Assembly (NCBI RefSeq): GCF_900177345.1
Contig: NZ_FWZT01000002.1
Coordinates: forward strand, 1 to 64,000
DNA from: Pseudobacteriovorax antillogorgiicola
Lineage (GTDB): Bacteria > Bdellovibrionota_B > Oligoflexia > Oligoflexales > Oligoflexaceae
Length of the DNA stretch: 64,000 nucleotides
Direction: 5' to 3'
How positions within the stretch are numbered: position 1 is the stretch's first letter; each line of letters begins with the position of its first letter. This document shows positions 36,033 to 43,927 of this stretch, in pieces. The notes beneath the pieces were generated by a model that was given only the letters and a program-made list of their open reading frames with translations, was not told the DNA's origin and did not search any database. Made by a program: the position numbers and the translations under genes.

Positions 36033-37010
36033 ATGGGACGTAATAATGCAATAGCTGTACTTTGCAGTGGCGGTGATGGACCGGGGATGAACAGCGCCAT
36101 TCGCTCAGTGGTGCGAACAGGGATTAGTGAAGGTTACGATGTATATGGTGTCTACAAAGGTTTTGCTGGTCTCCTAACCGACGACTTTGAAAAAATGGAT
36201 CTTTCTTCCGTTGGTAACATCATCCAGCGGGGCGGAACGGTGCTTTACACTAGCCGTTGTGCAGAGTTTCATGATCCTGAGGCTCGCAAGGTCGCTGCTG
36301 AGAACCTGAAAAAGCGTGGCATTGGATCTCTGATAGTAATTGGCGGCAATGGATCGTTTCAAGGTGCCAATTGTCTCTTCAAAGAGCATGACATCAAAAT
36401 TATCTGTATTCCAGGAACTATCGATAACGATATTTCTGGCACAGAATATACCATTGGCTTCGACACGGCATTACATACCGCAGTGGAAGCGATTGACAAG
36501 ATTCGAGATACTGCAACCTCCCATGATAGAACGTTTCTGGTGGAAGTCATGGGACGTTCCTCAGGAATGATTGCGATTACCGTTGCCATCTCAACTGGGG
36601 CCGAATGTGTGATTTTTCCTGAGCAAGTGGAGTCCCTCGATGATGTAGCTGCGAATATTAAACGTGGGATTGAGAGGGGCAAGAAATCATCGATTATCAT
36701 AGTCGCAGAAGGTGATCATGAAGGCTTAGGTTATAGCTACCAAAAAGACCTTAAATCCAAGTACGGGCTAGCAACCAAGCTTTGTATCCTAGGGCATATT
36801 CAAAGGGGTGGTAATCCGTCTCCAAGAGATCGATTCTCGGCGGCAAGAATGGGCTACATGGCGGTTGAATCGATCAAACGTGGTGACAGTGGCAAGGTAA
36901 CTGTGGTTCGGGATGGCAAGTTCTGCCTGGCACCTCTTGAGGAATGTCTAGAAAAGAAGAATGACTTCGATCCAGAGTTGCTAGAAATTCTAAGAACCTT
37001 AGCACTATAG
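36033..37010 (+). CDS. pfkA: 6-phosphofructokinase, ATP type
   Basis: 325 residues. It has CSGGDGPGMN (~11, nucleotide loop), PGTIDNDI (~127; catalytic Asp ~131), FLVEVMGRSSG (~162) and LGHIQRGG (~245). The Gly after the first Asp-equivalent and the Gly in PGTIDND point to the ATP rather than the pyrophosphate form. Oddly, the GGDGS block reads GGNGS (Asn ~106 at E. coli Asp103, a Mg-ATP ligand). It phosphorylates fructose 6-phosphate in glycolysis. GGGAGG is nine bases before the ATG at 36033; ATG at 36009 lies upstream of it. Confidence 0.92.
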   Translation: MGRNNAIAVLCSGGDGPGMNSAIRSVVRTGISEGYDVYGVYKGFAGLLTDDFEKMDLSSVGNIIQRGGTVLYTSRCAEFHDPEARKVAAENLKKRGIGSLIVIGGNGSFQGANCLFKEHDIKIICIPGTIDNDISGTEYTIGFDTALHTAVEAIDKIRDTATSHDRTFLVEVMGRSSGMIAITVAISTGAECVIFPEQVESLDDVAANIKRGIERGKKSSIIIVAEGDHEGLGYSYQKDLKSKYGLATKLCILGHIQRGGNPSPRDRFSAARMGYMAVESIKRGDSGKVTVVRDGKFCLAPLEECLEKKNDFDPELLEILRTLAL

Positions 37011-37017
37011 GAAATAT

Positions 37018-37464
37018 ATGGCGTTTTTTACCAGGCTAGAGACATTGAAAGCCAAATTGAATATGAACCAGATCCACGAAAAGTTTTGTCCCAAAGTGGA
37101 TGAGTTTATTGGCTTTCAAATCACTGATTTTCGGGAAGAGGATCGATCGGTTGTTGGTAGGCTAGTGGTGAGCGATCATAATACCCAGCCTTTCGGTTTG
37201 CTCCATGGTGGTGTCTCCTGCCTTGTGGCAGAGTCGATCGCTTCTATGGCTGCGAACTTCTCTGTTGCCGAAGACCAAGCGGCTGTTGGGCAAAGCCTCA
37301 CGGCCAATCACATCCGATCAGCGAGAGCTGGCGATGAGATAACAGTCACCGCGAGGAATGTTCATTCTGGCAATCGCAGTCAGGTATGGAACGTGGATCT
37401 TACCCGCGGCGATGATTTAATTTCTCAGGTTATCCTGACGATTTCGATCATCTCTAAAAAGTAG
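37018..37464 (+). CDS. Hotdog-fold thioesterase; possible MenI
   Basis: 148 residues. The PaaI/YbdB-type hotdog core has FGLLHGGVSCLVAESIAS (~60, with catalytic Glu) and GQSLTANHIRSARAGDEI (~98). This subtype includes DHNA-CoA thioesterase MenI. Since a men operon lies four kilobases away, it is a good MenI candidate, but entry-type esterases (EntH) look alike. AGGA precedes the ATG; seven bases separate it from pfkA. Confidence 0.85.
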   Translation: MAFFTRLETLKAKLNMNQIHEKFCPKVDEFIGFQITDFREEDRSVVGRLVVSDHNTQPFGLLHGGVSCLVAESIASMAANFSVAEDQAAVGQSLTANHIRSARAGDEITVTARNVHSGNRSQVWNVDLTRGDDLISQVILTISIISKK

Positions 37465-37512
37465 GCGTAAGCCATGAGGAGTAAGGCTATGAGCCTGCTT
37501 GCCTCTCCTAGG

Positions 37513-39966
37513 CTAGACATTGAAGAATTGGAATGCCACCGCCTGGCGATTCGATTTTGACTTCGCACCAATGTTGATTAACGAGATAAATTCGGTGCGA
37601 ACTCCGGGTTTGACATTGACGATCACCAAGTCTGATGCTGACAGGATTTGAAAAAGCCCCATGCCCCCGCCGGCTTTGCCTAGTCTTTCATTGATCGCGC
37701 CATATTCACCATCATAGCAAGATTTTACATAGCGAAGCATGGTTTCTCGGGTTAAAGCACCGAACGGGTCTTGCACTGCTATTGCCAAGGTTGCACCATC
37801 AGAAGCATAACAGAACATGCCTTGCTCGTGTTCTTCTAGCTCAACAGCTTCCGTGCGGGGGAGGTGGTTGTATTTGGGGTTACCGTCTTGGTCCATGGGG
37901 GCATCATAGATCGCATTCATCAGCATTTCATCGCAAATTAAAAAGCTGCGATTGATTACTGATTTTCTCATCCCCATGTCTTTCAGAACCCGGCCCATCA
38001 TACCAATGATCTGATGCCTAGTATCGCTTGATGTGATCTTTACTTCTTGGATTCGAGTGCCCCAAGCCAGATATTTGCTAATTCCAAAGTAATCGTCGTT
38101 GATAATCTTAGCAACGGTTGTGGCCATGGTCCTCATACTAAAAGTGGGGTCGTTCGTATCTTTAAATACAAGATTCGAGATTTCATCCCGTTTGATCAAA
38201 ATATCGATATGCTTGGAGAAATCCTCCGAGGTCATCAGAATAGTCTTGGTGTTGGGGCATTCTTTTTGGCAATAGGCGGCCATATCTAAAAATTCTGGCC
38301 CCATGATGAGCAACTCAAAGTCACCTTGCTTGAGCAGGTCCTTGCTCGTTTCGACGCTATCAGTTTGAACGAGCTTTATAAGTGTTCCGCCGAGTGAGAA
38401 TCGAAGCAGTCGCTGCTCGCCCTTAGATTGAGCAAGGTGAATAATCTTCTTCTTGCTGATTTCTTGCTCTGACTGGTAAAGGCTGGCGAGTGGGGCGAGT
38501 GAGTCTTTGAGTCGCGACAATTCATCGACGGCAGCGATCGTCAGGCCGCTGGAGTCGGGGATTCGGCCTACGATATCGATCAGCTTGGTGAGGCTGTGGT
38601 CGTCGATATAGGAAATCTGCTTAAGTAAGATTTGATTCTTAGAATTTAATGTCTCTAATTGAGAATTGCTGGTTTTTAGCAAGTTGTTACCTTCAGCTAG
38701 CTCCTGGTTTGCTTGAGCCAAGGCTTCTTTTTGGGCATGAAGGTCTTTGGTCCGTAAATGGACCTCCTGTTCAAGTTTATCCCTTGCTAATTCAATCTGC
38801 TCCCGCTTCGCTCGTTCGAGTTCGCGAACGCGATCTCGTTGTCGAAGTAAAATGACTGTGAGCTGAACGTTTACCATCAGAAAGCATGCATAAGGAGACA
38901 GGGTGGTCCGAGATGTTGCTGTTAGTAGAAGTAGTGAGTCGTACATTGTAACGAGAAAAATACCAAGAAATGTGTATGCGATAATCCTCGTATATCCTTT
39001 TGCTGTTCGTATCTGATAGATGCCGACGCATATGAGGACTAGGGCCTGAACGATCAAGACGACCATATTAATGTCACGTAAGGCATAGAGTCGATAGCCC
39101 GCATATCCATTCCACATTGAGATGTGAAAGATGGTGAGGACCATATTAGGGCTGGTTCCCCAAAGATACCAACGAAAGTGCTTCTCATTATGGGTGCCTA
39201 AGAACCATATAAAGAAAATTGGAAATACAAACAGACTTAGCTGCCAAAAGGCCCAGTATTCCCAGTTTGAGCTGCCTAAGAATGAGATAATGGGCACGCC
39301 GCCACAAAATGAAACTCCCATGATGAGCGTGAAGAGTGAAAATGTTAGTGTCATAATTTGGCGTATAAAAAAGGTATAGAGTAGCATTCCCAGCCCGATA
39401 CCAATAAAAATAAAACCGATCGCCATCTGATGGGTTAGCAGTGAGAAGCGCTCCAGTATAAGTGAGGTGTGCTCTCCCAGCGCGACTGTTGCACAGCGTC
39501 CTGAATCGTTCTGCCGCCCAAAGCGATAGGCCTTGAGGTAAAGAGTATTCTGATTGAGTTCTGGGGGGACTGAGACTATAGGCAAATAGTGGCTAGCCTC
39601 AATGCCATCGATAGCTTGGGGATTATAGCGACCCCATTGGGCAATCTGCTTTTCATTTAGATAGACCTGGAAAACGATCATGCAGCGTCTAAGCGCGACA
39701 AAACTATTCTGAGGGCGATCTGAAGGCAGGGGAACTTTAATCCAAAGGTAACGGTGGGTGGGATCTGTAGGCTGGTATCCTTGACCCGGTTTATAGGACT
39801 GCCAATCAAGGGTGGGCTCTTGAGGAGGGATGATCGTTTCTGAAGAGGTCGAAAACACAGACATGGGAGTGGTGTCCGCTAGGTTTTCGCTCCGATCTTT
39901 CGGCGAGCAACCCAGTAGAAACCACGAAAAGAGACATAGATGTAAGGCACATCTAAGTAGAGACAT
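37513..39966 (-). CDS. 7TM-DISM lipoprotein sensor with receiver-like and RsbW-like ATPase domains
   Basis: 817 residues. A lipobox LLGC (~C20) ends the signal peptide. A periplasmic 7TMR-DISMED2-like domain (~50-180) leads to about seven membrane spans (~185-375) and a coiled coil (~385-440). A receiver-like fold (~510-620) lacks a clear phospho-acceptor. The final ~150 residues look like a GHKL ATPase of the RsbW/SpoIIAB type: N-box DEMLMNAIYDA, VQDPFGAL, GGGMGLFQIL. No histidine-kinase H-box is seen. It likely senses an external ligand and signals through an ATP-binding output, perhaps on a sigma or anti-sigma partner (inference). Confidence 0.8.
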   Translation of the reverse strand: MSLLRCALHLCLFSWFLLGCSPKDRSENLADTTPMSVFSTSSETIIPPQEPTLDWQSYKPGQGYQPTDPTHRYLWIKVPLPSDRPQNSFVALRRCMIVFQVYLNEKQIAQWGRYNPQAIDGIEASHYLPIVSVPPELNQNTLYLKAYRFGRQNDSGRCATVALGEHTSLILERFSLLTHQMAIGFIFIGIGLGMLLYTFFIRQIMTLTFSLFTLIMGVSFCGGVPIISFLGSSNWEYWAFWQLSLFVFPIFFIWFLGTHNEKHFRWYLWGTSPNMVLTIFHISMWNGYAGYRLYALRDINMVVLIVQALVLICVGIYQIRTAKGYTRIIAYTFLGIFLVTMYDSLLLLTATSRTTLSPYACFLMVNVQLTVILLRQRDRVRELERAKREQIELARDKLEQEVHLRTKDLHAQKEALAQANQELAEGNNLLKTSNSQLETLNSKNQILLKQISYIDDHSLTKLIDIVGRIPDSSGLTIAAVDELSRLKDSLAPLASLYQSEQEISKKKIIHLAQSKGEQRLLRFSLGGTLIKLVQTDSVETSKDLLKQGDFELLIMGPEFLDMAAYCQKECPNTKTILMTSEDFSKHIDILIKRDEISNLVFKDTNDPTFSMRTMATTVAKIINDDYFGISKYLAWGTRIQEVKITSSDTRHQIIGMMGRVLKDMGMRKSVINRSFLICDEMLMNAIYDAPMDQDGNPKYNHLPRTEAVELEEHEQGMFCYASDGATLAIAVQDPFGALTRETMLRYVKSCYDGEYGAINERLGKAGGGMGLFQILSASDLVIVNVKPGVRTEFISLINIGAKSKSNRQAVAFQFFNV

Positions 39967-40049
39967 GGCTACCTTGATTTGGTCTTTGGCTATAGTATTA
40001 GAATACTGGGTTTATCTAGGCACAAGTTGCAGGCTGCTGGAGGTAGGAT

Positions 40050-40613
40050 TTAGCTTGAGGAGTGCTCCGAAGAGGCGTTTTGAGACTTGCCCCGCAAGCG
40101 GTGACGCATCAACAAGAGGTCGGCAATGCCTACCCATTTCTTTTTGATGATGTTCTCTAAGCTGAGGTCGGCCAGTCGAATCACTTGTCCCAGATAATCA
40201 AGCCGCTTGCGCTCGATACCCATCTCTTCAAAATCAGAACTATCGAGCCGAGACAGCAGTGAATGGGCACCCATAACTCGCGAGATCATTCTTTGTTCAC
40301 GGCGACGAAGGGTTTCTAGAATTGGGGTCATGATATCTTCTGTAGCTTTGTAGCATCGAGTTCCCCGCGGGCTTTTGCCAACTTCGAAAATAACACCATA
40401 TTTTAAAAGTTCTTTTAAGGAAATGCTAACCAAGGCTTTTGAAATCGCCAGGCGGCTCATCAGTTCTGAGGCATCAAGGGGTGTTGAGGATAGAAACAGG
40501 TGGCACCAGATTTGACCGTGGACCTTCTTAAAACCCCAGTATTCCATGAACTCACCAATCTGGTTGGAGAGATCTTCCAATTCTGGGGTAATTTTTATCT
40601 GCTTGGCATCCAT
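40050..40613 (-). CDS. GbsR/MarR-type transcriptional regulator
   Basis: 187 residues. A winged-helix DNA-binding domain spans ~25-100, with STPLDASELMSRLAISKALVSISLKEL as recognition region and a wing near GKSPRGTRCYKA. A long C-terminal helical part follows (dimerisation or ligand). This is the GbsR branch of MarR. ATG 40613 follows the stop of the polyprenyl synthase gene after one base; a GTG three codons earlier is in frame. Co-transcription with a quinone side-chain enzyme suggests control of that operon and perhaps of the divergent men genes. Confidence 0.8.
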   Translation of the reverse strand: MDAKQIKITPELEDLSNQIGEFMEYWGFKKVHGQIWCHLFLSSTPLDASELMSRLAISKALVSISLKELLKYGVIFEVGKSPRGTRCYKATEDIMTPILETLRRREQRMISRVMGAHSLLSRLDSSDFEEMGIERKRLDYLGQVIRLADLSLENIIKKKWVGIADLLLMRHRLRGKSQNASSEHSSS

Positions 40614-40614
40614 G

Positions 40615-41583
40615 TCACACACGATTCGCTAAGTATTCGATGATGCAGCTTATAGTTAAGAAAGCTTGCTGCTGTGCTTTGACTTGGCTTTCATCAAGCT
40701 CTCGTTGCGAGAATTCCAACAGAAGATCTCGACAGCGCTGCAATCGTTGTGCAACATTTTTTGCTACCACTTCAAGAGCGATTTTGAGGCTCTTCTCTTC
40801 AAGCGTGAGTTCGTCGAGGCTTCGAACGTTCAAAGTTTGTTGGTCCCCTTGCAGTGCCAAGGTTTCGAAGATCACTGAGTTGATCACTTTATTTTTGAGG
40901 TCGGCAAACTCGGCGCCATCGCGGCGTTTGAAATCTAAAATATCGTCGGTCATCTGAAAGGCAATACCTAGGCATTCGCCAAACTCCCGAGCCTTTGCAA
41001 CAGTGGTCTGATCAAGGCCTAAGTATAAAGGCGCTACCTCACTACACCAACGCAGAACGCTGCCAGTTTTCTTCAAGGCGACCTGATCCACATGGTCTCT
41101 GCAAAGGTCGGTGCGCTTGCTATTTTCGATCTGTAGCCACTCGCCTTCGGCCAGGTCGCTGATAATTTCTGAGAGGCATGTGACCAGCTCGGGGCGCCCC
41201 TGCCGCGCGACTTCAGCAAGGCTGTAAGCAAGTAGGTAATCCCCTGCGAGGACAGCTTTCTTGTTACAAGAAACAGCATTAATAGATGGCTTTCCCCGTC
41301 GCACGTCAGCGTTGTCAACTACGTCGTCATGGGCGAGAGTTGCGGCATGAACCATTTCCACAACCCTGGCAAAAGGAGTCATGCTCCCGTGGTCAGCGCC
41401 GAAAAGGTCTCCCATAAGCAGAGTCAGAAGAGGTCTTAGACGCTTTCCACCAGCGAGAACAGTCCGACTCAACAATCCGCCGATGCGAGGATTTTGATCC
41501 CACTGGGAGAGATCAAAGTCGAGACCGGAGAGGCTCTTGTTTACTTCGGGGGAAATGGCATGACTGATAGCTGGGATGCTCAC
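40615..41583 (-). CDS. Long-chain polyprenyl diphosphate synthase
   Basis: 322 residues, trans-isoprenyl diphosphate synthase family. First Asp-rich motif HDDVVDN (Asp ~86, ~87, ~90) and second QMTDDILDF (~212-220), with GGKRLRP (~45) for diphosphate binding. It elongates farnesyl/geranylgeranyl diphosphate into the long tail of a quinone, here menaquinone, since the divergent men operon includes menA, the tail transferase. Chain length (hepta-, octa- or other) cannot be told. GTG start with AGGAAG five bases upstream. Confidence 0.9.
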   Translation of the reverse strand: MSIPAISHAISPEVNKSLSGLDFDLSQWDQNPRIGGLLSRTVLAGGKRLRPLLTLLMGDLFGADHGSMTPFARVVEMVHAATLAHDDVVDNADVRRGKPSINAVSCNKKAVLAGDYLLAYSLAEVARQGRPELVTCLSEIISDLAEGEWLQIENSKRTDLCRDHVDQVALKKTGSVLRWCSEVAPLYLGLDQTTVAKAREFGECLGIAFQMTDDILDFKRRDGAEFADLKNKVINSVIFETLALQGDQQTLNVRSLDELTLEEKSLKIALEVVAKNVAQRLQRCRDLLLEFSQRELDESQVKAQQQAFLTISCIIEYLANRV

Positions 41584-41604
41584 GGGTTCTTCCTAAAGTT
41601 TACG

Positions 41605-41616
41605 AGTTTATAAACT
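41605..41616. promoter_or_regulatory. 12-base perfect palindrome, polyprenyl synthase side
   Basis: AGTTTATAAACT, perfectly self-complementary, 22 bases before the GTG of the polyprenyl synthase gene. It contains TATAAA, which may just be the -10 region. Candidate operator for the co-transcribed MarR-type regulator (inference). Confidence 0.4.
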
Positions 41617-41770
41617 ATTGACTCTGCCGGACTCGATACGATCGGGCGAGGCTTTGCGATTCTACAAGACTAAGCCAAATATGTAAGCAAATTCCTGCTA
41701 GGTGCCGCAAATTCTGGGTTTTACGTTTCTTTTCCTAGCGTGATTCGTGGCGGCAGACCGACCTTTTCAG

Positions 41771-41803
41771 TTGAACCACGCGGAACAAATGGTTTATATA
41801 AAC
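41771..41803 (+). promoter_or_regulatory. Candidate men promoter overlapping palindrome GTTTATATAAAC
   Basis: TTGAAC (41771-41776), 18-base spacer, TATATA (41795-41800). The -10 lies inside the perfect palindrome GTTTATATAAAC (41792-41803), about 30 bases before menG. A repressor bound there would block transcription. Its half-site GTTTA also occurs in the palindrome at 41605, with different spacing. Confidence 0.45.
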
Positions 41804-41831
41804 GTGAACTTTGATAATTGGAAGTTGAAAT

Positions 41832-42539
41832 ATGAGTTTATCCCATTCTAAAACTGAGTCATTTAAGCTGTTTAATGAAATTGCAGGTCGGTATGACCTA
41901 ATTAACTCGGTTCTTTCCTTTGGATTGCACTACCAGTGGCGGCGATTGATTCGCAAAACCCTGCCACGGCGTAATAACATAAAAGTTCTAGATCTGGCAA
42001 CGGGTACCGGTGATGTTGCCCTTGAGCTGGTGAAAGCTCCTCAGGTCTCCCGCGTCGATGGCTTAGATATGTCAATTGGCATGGTCGAAAAAGGGCGTAG
42101 AAAGGTGCAGGCCAAAAACCTGAAGCAGAAAATTGACCTTAAGGTTGGTGACGCTCAGGCCTTGCCATTTCCCGATAACGCCTATGATGCTATTACGATC
42201 TCGTTTGGGATACGCAACATCCCAGATGTGCCACTATGTCTCGAAGAGTGCTATCGCGTGCTTCGTCCAGGGGGCCGCTTGATCGTTTTAGAGTTCGCTC
42301 TACCATCGTCCAAGCTTGTTCGTGCTGGCCATCTCTTCTATCTGAGAAACATACTACCTAAAATCGGCAAAGCGCTTTCAGGCCACGAAGTGGCTTACAA
42401 ATACCTTAATGAAACCATTGAAGACTTTCCTTTCGGCGAACGTTTCACCAAGTTGATGGCCGATAGCGGTCTAGAAAATAACCGTTTCGAGGAGCTGACT
42501 GGCGGGATTGTTAATATCTATTGGGGTGATAAGAATTGA
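41832..42539 (+). CDS. ubiE: Demethylmenaquinone methyltransferase (MenG/UbiE)
   Basis: 235 residues, class I SAM methyltransferase. N-terminal YDLINSVLSFGLHYQWRR is the UbiE signature; SAM-binding VLDLATGTGDVALEL (~52) and ITISFGIRNIPD (~120) follow. It methylates demethylmenaquinone in the last step of menaquinone synthesis (and, in bacteria with ubiquinone, also that pathway). As the men genes follow in overlap, the menaquinone role is the likely one. It overlaps menF by four bases. Confidence 0.93.
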   Translation: MSLSHSKTESFKLFNEIAGRYDLINSVLSFGLHYQWRRLIRKTLPRRNNIKVLDLATGTGDVALELVKAPQVSRVDGLDMSIGMVEKGRRKVQAKNLKQKIDLKVGDAQALPFPDNAYDAITISFGIRNIPDVPLCLEECYRVLRPGGRLIVLEFALPSSKLVRAGHLFYLRNILPKIGKALSGHEVAYKYLNETIEDFPFGERFTKLMADSGLENNRFEELTGGIVNIYWGDKN

Positions 42540-43927
42540 GTGATCTCGGATATTTTTCCGCTAGACAGATCGCCCCTTCTCAGAGTTTGAAACAGCTTTT
42601 GGCAACAGGAGAATGGAGCTTTCACCAGCTTGACGGTTCTGTCATTGCGAATCTTAAGGTTCTATGGCAAGGCTCCATCGATCCATTCGGGCTGCTCAAC
42701 TTTAGCAGACCTTGCTGGAAGTTTTTTTGGCGCTCGAAGGACTCTCAAGATATCTTCGTAGGTCTTGGATCTCTGGTCAAGCTCGGTGCAGCTGATCGGG
42801 CTCGGTTAGAGCAACTCAGAGACTTCCGGTTGTTTGGTGGCCTTCAGTTTCCTGATGGTCAGGATCAAGAGGGGCTTTGGGACGGCTTTGATGACAGCTT
42901 CTTTATATTACCCGAAGTCGAGTGGACGTTTTCTGAAGGTGAAACTTTCCTAAATCTTAGGCTTTCCACTGATGGGACAATCAGTGAGGAAGACTTAGGC
43001 CAACGCGCTGCTGTCATCTATCGCAATTACATTCCAGCAAACCTAGGGCGAACGATGCCTTCGCTGCCACCGATGGTTCGCAGCACCAACCAACCTTCGA
43101 AACATGGTTGGCATCAAATGATTTCGCAAGCCGTTGATGAGATCAAGCAAGGCCTCTATCAGAAAGTCGTGCTGAGTCGTTTTAAGGAGCTGCAATTAGC
43201 TCATGACTTGGATTTAGGTACGTTGATGACCAAGCTTGCGGCCATCGAAGAGCGGAGCTATGTATTTGCATTTGTGGAGCCAGGTGGAAAAGCTTTTGTC
43301 GGCCGTTCTCCAGAACGTTTGCTGGCCTGGCAAGGAACAAAGGTGCAAGTCGATGCTATCGCTGGCACCCGAAAGCGATTCACATCCTTAACAGCGGATC
43401 TAGAGCATGGCCAAGATTTGCAAGGGTCAGACAAAGACCTCGACGAGCATCGTTTCGTGAGTGATTATGTTGAGCAGCTTCTCAAGAGTTTTTGTGATGA
43501 CGTGGTTCAGAAAGAGCGAGAGCAGATCCTCCGTCTCAAGCACGTCCAACATATGCGTTCGCAGTATCTGGCTCGGCGGCGAGATGAGGTGCATCCTTTA
43601 GAGTTGCTATCGGCACTTCATCCGACCCCTGCTGTAGGGGGGGCTCCACGTGAGGAAGCCAGGCAGTCCATAGCGAACCACGAAACATTTGGTCGAGGGC
43701 TGTTTGCCGGTGCGTTGGGTTACTGCGCAGGAGAGGCCGGAGATTTTGCAATTGGAATCCGTTCGGCCTTAGTCGAAAACAGTCTCGTGACTATCTTTGC
43801 TGGAGCTGGAATCGTAGAGTTATCGACACCGGATGCTGAGTGGCAAGAAACAGAAATCAAGATGAATAACTTTCTTGACTTGTTTGGCATGACGGTAGAC
43901 CAAGATGAAACAAGCCAACTACACTAA
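42536..43927 (+). CDS. menF: Isochorismate synthase MenF
   Basis: 463 residues, chorismate-binding family. The C-terminal ~260 residues hold the catalytic core: GLYQKVVLSR, FVGRSPERLL, AIAGTRKR and LHPTPAVGG-APRE, then FAIGIRSALV. It converts chorismate to isochorismate. TTG start overlaps the ubiE stop. Anthranilate synthase TrpE and pabB relatives share the fold, but HPTPAVGG and the operon with menD point to MenF. Overlaps menD by 23 bases. Confidence 0.93.
   Translation: MSDLGYFSARQIAPSQSLKQLLATGEWSFHQLDGSVIANLKVLWQGSIDPFGLLNFSRPCWKFFWRSKDSQDIFVGLGSLVKLGAADRARLEQLRDFRLFGGLQFPDGQDQEGLWDGFDDSFFILPEVEWTFSEGETFLNLRLSTDGTISEEDLGQRAAVIYRNYIPANLGRTMPSLPPMVRSTNQPSKHGWHQMISQAVDEIKQGLYQKVVLSRFKELQLAHDLDLGTLMTKLAAIEERSYVFAFVEPGGKAFVGRSPERLLAWQGTKVQVDAIAGTRKRFTSLTADLEHGQDLQGSDKDLDEHRFVSDYVEQLLKSFCDDVVQKEREQILRLKHVQHMRSQYLARRRDEVHPLELLSALHPTPAVGGAPREEARQSIANHETFGRGLFAGALGYCAGEAGDFAIGIRSALVENSLVTIFAGAGIVELSTPDAEWQETEIKMNNFLDLFGMTVDQDETSQLH

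Noticed and set aside
37484-37496. AGGCT/AGCCT hairpin between the hotdog and sensor genes
   Set aside because: Stem of five with a three-base loop and no T-run; too weak to call a terminator.
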